NCBI GenBank assembly: GCA_947074205.1
Contig: CAMTOQ010000017.1
Span: 1-61,790 of the forward strand
Reading direction: 5' to 3'
DNA: 61,790 nt
Origin: an uncultured Bacteroides sp.
GTDB taxonomy: Bacteria > Bacteroidota > Bacteroidia > Bacteroidales > Bacteroidaceae
Positions 55,740 through 61,790 of this stretch are shown here, one piece after another. The notes under the pieces are model-generated. The model was not told where the DNA came from, made no database searches, and saw only the letters and a list, made by a program, of their open reading frames with translations. Both the position numbers and the translations under genes were made by a program. Numbering within the stretch: position 1 is the stretch's first letter; each line of letters opens with the position of its first letter.

Positions 55740-55949
55740 CTATTTATGTTTTTTCGTATATTTACTAATATAATTTCCTATGTAGTAACTTATCGTAGGG
55801 CCAATGGCTAGTATGAGAGTATTAATAAAAAACATACTTGTGCTTTCCGATTCTCTATCGCTCCAATAAGATAGAAGTAATCTTACTAGGATAGACAGTA
55901 ACCACGAACCTACAAAAACTAAGCTAAGCTTCAGAAGCTTCTTTGTCAT
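55740..55949 (-). CDS. Small two-helix membrane protein inside the leu operon
   Basis: The 69-aa product begins [20 protein letters not shown] and has two hydrophobic segments (about 7-27 and 40-60) with a basic tail (YTKKHK). Its start overlaps the end of the upstream LeuA-like gene by 26 bp, and its stop is 2 bp before leuB, so it must be on the leu transcript. No family is recognised. Translational coupling is likely if it is made at all. Its tight fit in the operon argues for a real gene. Confidence 0.6.
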   Translation of the reverse strand: MTKKLLKLSLVFVGSWLLSILVRLLLSYWSDRESESTSMFFINTLILAIGPTISYYIGNYISKYTKKHK

Positions 55950-57477
55950 AAGTTTCTTCTATAATATTGAGCATCTTAATGGTAGCCTTGATGGCAGCCT
56001 CTGTCTGGTCGGCATCGAGTCCACGCGTACGGAACACCTTATCCTCAAAGCTCCAGGTAATGACAGTCTGCACAAAGGCATCAGTACGTCCGCCTGGAGG
56101 TATTGAAACTGCATAATTAGTTAACATTGGGAACTTTCTATTTAAAGTTACCTTGTAGATTTTGCGAAGAGCACGAACAAAAGCATCATACTGACCATCG
56201 CCAGAAGAGCTCTCTTCGTAAGTCGTACCATTAATCATAATAGAGAGAGTAGCTATCGGTTTAAGTCCATGAGTCAAAGTCACAAAATAGCTTTGCAACA
56301 CTACCCTATCACTACGATAGTCATGTTTCAAGACATCTGAAATGATATAAGGGAGGTCTTCTGGAGTCACTAACTCTTTTTTATCACCTAATGCAATGAT
56401 GCGCTCGGTAACACGTTTCATGGACTCTTCATCTAACTCCAAGCCCAAACTCTCTAAATTTTTACGAATGTTGGCTTTACCCGATGTCTTGCCCATTGCG
56501 TATTCCCGCTTGCGACCAAAACGCTCCGGCAATAAATCGTTATAGTAAAGATTATTCTTATTATCACCATCAGCATGAACACCAGCCACCTGAGTAAATA
56601 CGTTCTCACCAACAATTGGTTGATTGGCAGGAATCATAATGCTAGAGTATGATTCCACTACTCTACTAATGTCATTCAGTCGACTTTCATCAATATTTGT
56701 TGTCGCATTGAAATGATCTTTTAATATGGCTTGTACGCTAGCCAAAGGGGCATTTCCGGCACGCTCGCCCAACCCATTGATTGTAGTGTGCAAACCTTTC
56801 ACTTTGCTCAAAACCGCTGCTAAAACATTGCTCACTGCAAGATCGTAATCATTATGCGCATGAAAATCGAAGTGAAGATCTGGATAGCGTTTTTTCATCT
56901 TTCGCATGAATTCCACCACCTGCAAAGGATTGAGAATACCCAAAGTATCGGGCAGCATAAAGCGTTTTATCGAAGTCTCCTTCAATGCATCTACCAATTG
57001 GTAAACATACTCGGAAGAGTCCTTCATTCCATTGCTCCAGTCTTCGAGATAGACATTAACCTCAATATCTAATTCATCAGCATAGTCAATGACCGCCTTT
57101 ATATCTCTAATATGCTCTTCCTGCGTTTTTTTAAGCTGATAAGTACAGTGTTTCAACGAACCTTTACAAAGCAAGTTAATAACTCGACATCCTGCCGAGT
57201 GAATCCAATCTAAAGAGTTATGCCCATCAACAAAGCCGAGCACTTCCACTTTATGAAGCATATTACGTCGTGCTGCCCAATCGCAAATCATCTTCACCGC
57301 ATCTAACTCTCCATCGGACACACGTGCCGAGGCCACCTCTATACGATCGACTTTTAACTCTTCAAGCAACAGACGAGCTATCATCAGCTTCTCATGTGGC
57401 ACGAATGACACTCCGCTGGTTTGTTCTCCATCGCGAAGTGTCGTGTCCATGATTTCTATTTTGACGCGCTCTCCCAT
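55924..57477 (-). CDS. LeuA-family synthase, probable (R)-citramalate synthase
   Basis: The 517-aa protein has the HMG-CoA-lyase-like barrel ([32 protein letters not shown] text, [35 protein letters not shown]) and a C-terminal regulatory domain ([19 protein letters not shown]). It differs from the true LeuA at 59502, and the GNAPLAS signature and position suggest a citramalate synthase or a second isopropylmalate synthase. Both condense acetyl-CoA with a 2-oxoacid. It overlaps leuD by 22 bp. Confidence 0.82.
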   Translation of the reverse strand: MGERVKIEIMDTTLRDGEQTSGVSFVPHEKLMIARLLLEELKVDRIEVASARVSDGELDAVKMICDWAARRNMLHKVEVLGFVDGHNSLDWIHSAGCRVINLLCKGSLKHCTYQLKKTQEEHIRDIKAVIDYADELDIEVNVYLEDWSNGMKDSSEYVYQLVDALKETSIKRFMLPDTLGILNPLQVVEFMRKMKKRYPDLHFDFHAHNDYDLAVSNVLAAVLSKVKGLHTTINGLGERAGNAPLASVQAILKDHFNATTNIDESRLNDISRVVESYSSIMIPANQPIVGENVFTQVAGVHADGDNKNNLYYNDLLPERFGRKREYAMGKTSGKANIRKNLESLGLELDEESMKRVTERIIALGDKKELVTPEDLPYIISDVLKHDYRSDRVVLQSYFVTLTHGLKPIATLSIMINGTTYEESSSGDGQYDAFVRALRKIYKVTLNRKFPMLTNYAVSIPPGGRTDAFVQTVITWSFEDKVFRTRGLDADQTEAAIKATIKMLNIIEETYDKEASEA

Positions 57478-58046
57478 GCCTCTATTTTATCTTTATTACT
57501 CAACAAGAAGTCGATATCATCTAATCCATTCATCAAACAATGTTTCTTATAGGCATTAATTTCGAATTCTTCAGACTTACCTGTAGCTTTATTTGTGATA
57601 GTTTGATTGGGAAGATCTACCACTACTTCGGTTTTAGGATCTTGAGCAATAGAGTCAAAAAGCTCAGCCAAATACTCTTCAGTTACAACTACAGGTAACA
57701 CGAAGTTATTCAACTCATTATTTTTATGAATATCTGCAAAGAAACTACTAACCACAACACGGAAACCATAATCAGCAATAGCCCAGGCGGCATGCTCACG
57801 GCTCGAACCTGAACCAAAGTTTTTACCTGCTACAAGAACTTGTCCACCATAAGTAGAGTCATTCAATACGAAAGAATCTATTTTATTACCTTCTTTATCA
57901 TAACGCCAATCTCTAAAAAGGTTCTCTCCAAACCCTTCGCGAGTCGTAGCTTTTAAGAAACGAGCAGGTATGATTTGATCGGTATCTACATTCTCGAGAG
58001 GAAGTGGTACACAAGTGCTTGCTATTATATCAAATTTTTGTTTCAT
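57456..58046 (-). CDS. leuD: 3-isopropylmalate dehydratase small subunit
   Basis: The ATG at 58046 gives 196 aa beginning [20 protein letters not shown]; a TTG two codons upstream is less likely. The LeuD swivel domain shows [34 protein letters not shown] and FVLPVVV. It forms the isomerase with LeuC, whose gene ends 27 bp upstream. Its stop overlaps the next gene by 22 bp. Confidence 0.96.
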   Translation of the reverse strand: MKQKFDIIASTCVPLPLENVDTDQIIPARFLKATTREGFGENLFRDWRYDKEGNKIDSFVLNDSTYGGQVLVAGKNFGSGSSREHAAWAIADYGFRVVVSSFFADIHKNNELNNFVLPVVVTEEYLAELFDSIAQDPKTEVVVDLPNQTITNKATGKSEEFEINAYKKHCLMNGLDDIDFLLSNKDKIEAWESASK

Positions 58047-58073
58047 TATCAAGAATACTTAAAGAGTTAACGA

Positions 58074-59471
58074 TTAGCCTATCAATGTACGTGGATCGGT
58101 TATTACACCGGTTACCGCTGCTGCAGCTGCTACTAAAGGAGAAGCGAGCAATGTACGTGAGCCTGGTCCTTGACGACCTTCAAAGTTACGGTTGCTAGTA
58201 GACACAGCATATTTTCCTGCAGGAACCTTATCATCGTTCATCGCTAAACAAGCAGAACAGCCAGGTTGGCGAATCTCAAATCCGGCTTCAGCTAAGATCT
58301 TATCAAGACCTTCTTCGCGAATCTGCTCATCGACCATCCATGATCCGGGAACGAGCCACGCAATGATATTTTCCGCCTTCTTACGACCATTTACTAATGA
58401 GGCAAATGCTCTAAAATCTTCGATACGTCCATTAGTACAAGCACCAAGGAAAACATAATCCACCTTTTTACCCAATAGTGATTCACCAGGTTGAAAGCCC
58501 ATATAATCTAATGATTTTAGGAAAGATATTTTCTCAGCTTCACCCATAGCGTCGGTAGTAGGAATATGCTCTGTGATGCCCATCCCCATGCCGGGATTTG
58601 TGCCATATGTAATCATCGGCTCAATATCTGCGGCATTGTATTCAATCTCCTTATCAAAAATTGCGGTTTCATCGCTTTTCAAAGTCTTCCAATAGGCCAA
58701 TGCTTTATCCCACTCTTCACCTTTAGGAGTATTTTCTCTACCCTTAATATAATCAAAGGTAACTTCATCTGGAGCAACCATGCCACCACGTGCACCCATT
58801 TCGATAGATAGATTGCAAAGAGTTAAGCGCCCTTCCATACTTAGAGAGCGAACCGATTCACCCGCATACTCAATAAAATAGCCTGTAGCACCACTAGTAG
58901 TCAACTTAGCCATCATATACAGAGCTAAATCTTTTGCAGTTACGCCTTTAGATAAGCGACCATTAACTGTGATACGCATGGTTTTAGGACGTGATTGAAG
59001 GATACATTGCGAAGCCATCACCATTTCTACTTCACTCGTACCAATACCAAAAGCAATAGCTCCCATAGCACCGTGGGTAGAAGTGTGAGAGTCACCACAA
59101 ACGATAGTCATTCCTGGTAAAGTCAATCCTCTTTCAGGACCCACCACATGAATAATACCATTACGCTTATTCAACATACCATAATGTGTCAATCCAAACT
59201 CTTTTGCATTCTTCTCCAAAGCATCTACTTGAGCTTTAGAGATAGGGTCTTCAATCGGTTTATCTTGATCATGAGTTGGTGTATTGTGATCAGGCATACA
59301 GTAAATCTGCTCTGGACGAAAACATTTAATTCCACGGGCACGCATTCCGTCAAAAGCCTGAGGGCTAGTCACCTCGTGACAATATAGTCTGTCAATATAT
59401 AGTTGTGTTGGTCCATCCTCAACTGTAGTAACTACATGAGAGTCCCATATCTTATCAAAAAGAGTATTCAT
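58074..59471 (-). CDS. leuC: 3-isopropylmalate dehydratase large subunit
   Basis: The 465-aa protein is a typical Leu[57 protein letters not shown] and [20 protein letters not shown]. The Cys in GACTNGR and the two in GCSACL hold the [4Fe-4S] cluster. With LeuD it isomerises 2-isopropylmalate to 3-isopropylmalate. It follows leuA by 30 bp. Confidence 0.97.
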   Translation of the reverse strand: MNTLFDKIWDSHVVTTVEDGPTQLYIDRLYCHEVTSPQAFDGMRARGIKCFRPEQIYCMPDHNTPTHDQDKPIEDPISKAQVDALEKNAKEFGLTHYGMLNKRNGIIHVVGPERGLTLPGMTIVCGDSHTSTHGAMGAIAFGIGTSEVEMVMASQCILQSRPKTMRITVNGRLSKGVTAKDLALYMMAKLTTSGATGYFIEYAGESVRSLSMEGRLTLCNLSIEMGARGGMVAPDEVTFDYIKGRENTPKGEEWDKALAYWKTLKSDETAIFDKEIEYNAADIEPMITYGTNPGMGMGITEHIPTTDAMGEAEKISFLKSLDYMGFQPGESLLGKKVDYVFLGACTNGRIEDFRAFASLVNGRKKAENIIAWLVPGSWMVDEQIREEGLDKILAEAGFEIRQPGCSACLAMNDDKVPAGKYAVSTSNRNFEGRQGPGSRTLLASPLVAAAAAVTGVITDPRTLIG

Positions 59472-59501
59472 TGGAAAAGAGATATTTAATTGGATAGAAT
59501 A

Positions 59502-61001
59502 TTAAGAATGAAATTTATTAATACAATCGATATAAGCTTCAACCGAGGCAGCTATTATATCAGTATTTGCACCAAAGCCATAGTACATCTGATTATCATA
59601 TTCTACCTGCATATGAACTTTACCTACATCATCACTACCTTTACTAATAGCTTGAATAGTAAATTCTTTCAGAGTCATGTGGCGATCAATAATCTTCTTC
59701 AAAGCTTTAATAGCTGCATCGACTGGACCATTACCACTTGCACAACCTTCAAACTTCTCGCCTGAGATATTAAGAGCAAGGCTAGCTACTGAAAGTACGC
59801 CAACACCACTAGTCACTTGTAAGTATTCAAGCTTGATACGTTTATTCAAACTTCTGTCCTCACCGGCAAGTACAAGAATATCATCATCGTTGATATCTTT
59901 CTTCTTATCCGCTAACTTCAGGAAGGATTCATAGATGTTATCGAGTTTATCTTTGTCTAGCTCAACACCTAGCGAAGTAAGTCTACTCTTTAAAGCAGCT
60001 CTACCACTACGCGCTGTTAATACGATTGAGTTATCATCTATGCCCACCTCTTTAGGATCAATAATTTCGTAAGTTTGAACATTTTTCAAGACACCATCTT
60101 GATGAATACCAGATGAGTGTGCAAAAGCATTACGACCCACAATAGCCTTGTTGGGTTGAACCGGCATATTCATCAAACTAGAAACCATGCGACTAGTAGG
60201 ATAAATCTTTTGCGTATTTATATTAGTATCAATATTGAGTTCACGATGACTCTTGAAGATCATAGCGACCTCTTCAAGTGATGTATTGCCAGCACGTTCG
60301 CCAATGCCATTTATTGTAACCTCAACTTGACGTGCACCATTTACAACACCTGCAATTGTGTTAGCGGTAGCCATACCAAGGTCATTGTGACAATGAGTTG
60401 AAAGAATAGCATTGTGAACCCCCTTAACATTTTCCATCAAATACTTAATCTTTGCACCATATTCAGATGGGAGACAATAACCTGTAGTATCTGGAATATT
60501 GATGACAGTAGCACCCGCTTTAATTACAGCTTCAACTACACGTGCAAGGTATTCATTATCAGTACGACCAGCGTCTTCTGCATAGAACTCTACATCTTCA
60601 ACAAACCTTTTTGCATACTTTACAGCTGCTACAGCACGCTCAATAATTTCCTCACGGTTGGAGTTAAACTTATATTTGATATGTGAGTCTGAAGTTCCAA
60701 TACCTGTATGAATTCTTTTATGCTTAGCAAATTGAAGAGCCTCGGCAGCTACCTGAATATCTTTTTCAACTGCACGCGTCAAGGCACAAATAGTTGGCCA
60801 TGTCACAGCCTTAGAGATTTCAATTACCGAATTAAAGTCACCAGGACTAGAAATTGGAAATCCGGCTTCAATCACATCTACACCTAAAGATTCAAGCGCA
60901 CGAGCAACCTGAATTTTCTCTATTGTATTTAATTGACAACCTGGAACCTGCTCGCCATCGCGTAAAGTTGTATCAAAAATAAATAACCTGTCGTTCATCA
61001 T
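59502..61001 (-). CDS. leuA: 2-isopropylmalate synthase
   Basis: The start is at 61001 or 60998 ([20 protein letters not shown]). A longer frame reaching 61046 would run into the attenuator hairpin and is rejected. The 499-aa product has the barrel motifs [35 protein letters not shown] and [20 protein letters not shown], and the C-terminal leucine-feedback domain ([35 protein letters not shown]). It catalyses the first committed step of leucine synthesis. It is the first structural gene of the operon, preceded by the leader peptide and attenuator. Confidence 0.96.
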   Translation of the reverse strand: MMNDRLFIFDTTLRDGEQVPGCQLNTIEKIQVARALESLGVDVIEAGFPISSPGDFNSVIEISKAVTWPTICALTRAVEKDIQVAAEALQFAKHKRIHTGIGTSDSHIKYKFNSNREEIIERAVAAVKYAKRFVEDVEFYAEDAGRTDNEYLARVVEAVIKAGATVINIPDTTGYCLPSEYGAKIKYLMENVKGVHNAILSTHCHNDLGMATANTIAGVVNGARQVEVTINGIGERAGNTSLEEVAMIFKSHRELNIDTNINTQKIYPTSRMVSSLMNMPVQPNKAIVGRNAFAHSSGIHQDGVLKNVQTYEIIDPKEVGIDDNSIVLTARSGRAALKSRLTSLGVELDKDKLDNIYESFLKLADKKKDINDDDILVLAGEDRSLNKRIKLEYLQVTSGVGVLSVASLALNISGEKFEGCASGNGPVDAAIKALKKIIDRHMTLKEFTIQAISKGSDDVGKVHMQVEYDNQMYYGFGANTDIIAASVEAYIDCINKFHS

Positions 61002-61032
61002 TAGTATATTTAGTTTATTATTTATATCAATT

Positions 61033-61066
61033 AAAAAGCCTTTCACACAAGGAAGTGAGAAAGGCT
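61033..61066 (-). terminator. Attenuator hairpin of the leu operon
   Basis: On the minus strand AGCCTTTC and GAAAGGCT (61059-61066 and 61037-61044 on plus) pair over 8 bp, then CAC/GTG over 3 bp past one mismatch, around a 6-nt loop, followed directly by TTTTT. It lies between the leader peptide and leuA. The top of its 5' arm (CACTTCC) is also complementary to GGAAGTG inside the leader peptide coding sequence (plus 61106-61112). Confidence 0.85.
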
Positions 61067-61091
61067 ATTAAGATATTTAATATATCAGATA

Positions 61092-61175
61092 TTATATATA
61101 GCTTCCACTTCCCCTAACCATAGCTAGCAGAATAATAATATCTAATAATAAAATATGTACAATATTAAGTTTCAT
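61092..61175 (-). CDS. Leu operon leader peptide, 27 aa, rich in Leu/Ile/Val
   Basis: An ATG at 61175 opens 27 codons ending TAA at 61092-61094. The peptide begins MKLNIVHILLLDIII and includes a second LL pair. It contains six Leu, six Ile and two Val, with runs of three TTA Leu codons and three ATT Ile codons. It begins about 13 nt after the predicted transcription start and precedes the terminator hairpin by 26 nt. This is the standard layout of ribosome-mediated attenuation: scarce charged tRNA would stall the ribosome on these codons and favour read-through into leuA. Confidence 0.82.
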   Translation of the reverse strand: MKLNIVHILLLDIIILLAMVRGSGSYI

Positions 61176-61194
61176 ATCGTTTCCTTTGGTATTG

Positions 61195-61224
61195 CAAAGA
61201 TATATATTATTTATTTCTCGCAAA
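61195..61224 (-). promoter_or_regulatory. Promoter of the leu operon
   Basis: On the minus strand TTTG (complement of 61221-61224) and TATCTTTG (complement of 61195-61202) are spaced by 18 bp, a full-consensus Bacteroides promoter. Confidence 0.8.
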
Positions 61225-61336
61225 ATAAAACGTTACTTTTTTATCCACTAATGTATCATTTCATAATATAAACAACATATTTGTGGATAATATATTAGTT
61301 AAGCAGTGAAATAATAGAGTCCTATAAATAAGAAAA

Positions 61337-61363
61337 GGTGAACACATCATATTGTGAATCACC
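61337..61363 (-). terminator. Terminator of the Cys-rich lipoprotein gene
   Basis: GGTGA (61337-61341) with TCACC (61359-61363) and CAC with GTG inside form a hairpin; TTTTC follows on the minus strand. The 61225-61336 stretch shows nothing else. Confidence 0.6.
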
Positions 61364-61388
61364 CTCTTATAATCTAATAGTAAGAAAA

Positions 61389-61649
61389 TTAATGCGAAGT
61401 GCAGGTTTTAGCTGAATCACTGCAAGTTTTCTTCTGAGCTGTAGTGCATGCATCTGATTTTGGACATGTTTTCGTAGTATCACAAGTAGTTATCGAATCC
61501 TTTGTGCATGTTGGCTTCGTTTCTGTACAAGCCTTGTTTTCTGTAGATTCTTTAGCTTCTGTCTTTTCTTCTTTTTTAGATCCTGAACAAGCAATCACAG
61601 AAAATGAGATAAATAGGGCCATCGCACCTAATAGAAGTTTTGATTTCAT
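61389..61649 (-). CDS. Small Cys/Thr/Lys-rich lipoprotein
   Basis: The ATG at 61649 gives a lipoprotein signal (MKSKLLLGAMALFISFSVIAC) and an 86-aa product. The mature part is almost only Lys, Thr, Ser, Glu, Asp and Cys. After the lipidated Cys there are seven more Cys spaced 5-9 residues apart, in patterns like KACTETKPTC, TTCDTTKTC and KTCSDSAKTC. It has no globular core and is probably an extended surface or periplasmic peptide. Metal binding or disulfide cross-linking is possible. No family recognised. Confidence 0.72.
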   Translation of the reverse strand: MKSKLLLGAMALFISFSVIACSGSKKEEKTEAKESTENKACTETKPTCTKDSITTCDTTKTCPKSDACTTAQKKTCSDSAKTCTSH

Positions 61650-61721
61650 AATGGCATTACGTTTAAAATAAATAATATTAATCCAAAAGTACAAAAAAGT
61701 ATAAAGACTACAAAATTAAAG

Positions 61722-61790
61722 ATGTCAAATAGGATTATTACAATACGTCAAAGAGCAACCAAGCTGATCGATGAAGCGAGTTCATCAGGA
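61722..61790 (+). CDS. Start of an unidentified gene, cut by the window edge
   Basis: An ATG at 61722 opens 23 codons to the edge, beginning MSNRIITIRQRATKLIDEAS. It is divergent from the lipoprotein gene. Too little is present to name it. Confidence 0.4.
   Translation, partial: MSNRIITIRQRATKLIDEASSSG

Overview
The window looks like chromosome from a gut-type Bacteroidales, most likely Bacteroides or a close relative. The reasons are: SusC/SusD outer-membrane pairs, hybrid two-component regulators, A/T-rich start regions without Shine-Dalgarno sequences, and many promoters that fit the Bacteroides pattern (-33 TTTG or TTG, -7 TAnnTTTG). The species cannot be named from sequence reading alone.

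Region 1 (1-34110) is glycan-utilisation territory. On the minus strand are the 5' part of a large multidomain pectin methylesterase (CE8), a kinase-less SusR-like propeller/AraC regulator, an aldo/keto reductase and a full hybrid two-component regulator. Divergent from the last is a polysaccharide utilisation locus on the plus strand: susC-susD, a second susC-susD, two surface glycan-binding lipoproteins that share a C-terminal module, a GH26 beta-mannanase and a GH36 alpha-galactosidase. After a strong terminator come GH5, DUF2264, BNR_4 propeller and GH105 genes. The first half reads as galactomannan breakdown. The second half reads as uronic-acid-containing glycan breakdown. The region closes with a convergent YfcC-type permease.

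Region 2 (35700-44200) is mostly housekeeping: a 47-codon gene behind a promoter that carries a perfect 16-bp palindrome, dinB, an OmpA-like/TPR protein, an unusual array of four 22-bp repeats, and an sppA-lpxK-purine nucleoside phosphorylase-thiL operon with a clear promoter and terminator.

Region 3 (44160-50210) starts with tRNA-Phe. Its last 12 nt and its terminator (52 bp in all) are repeated exactly 3.49 kb downstream. Between the copies lie an LruC-domain lipoprotein and an acetyltransferase remnant, so this looks like an integrated segment that has lost any integrase. A ferredoxin-nitroreductase, an SDR-type protein, a WbuC-type cupin and tRNA-Thr follow.

Region 4 (50290-54650) holds a small acidic protein, a GH10 xylanase, an unrecognised protein, a PepSY-like exported protein and mltG.

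Region 5 (54670-61225) is a complete leucine operon on the minus strand: leuA, leuC, leuD, a second LeuA/citramalate-synthase paralogue, a tiny membrane protein and leuB. It is preceded by a promoter, a 27-codon leader peptide that is half Leu/Ile/Val, and a terminator hairpin, which is a classical attenuator layout. The window ends with a small Cys/Thr-rich lipoprotein and the start of a divergent gene.
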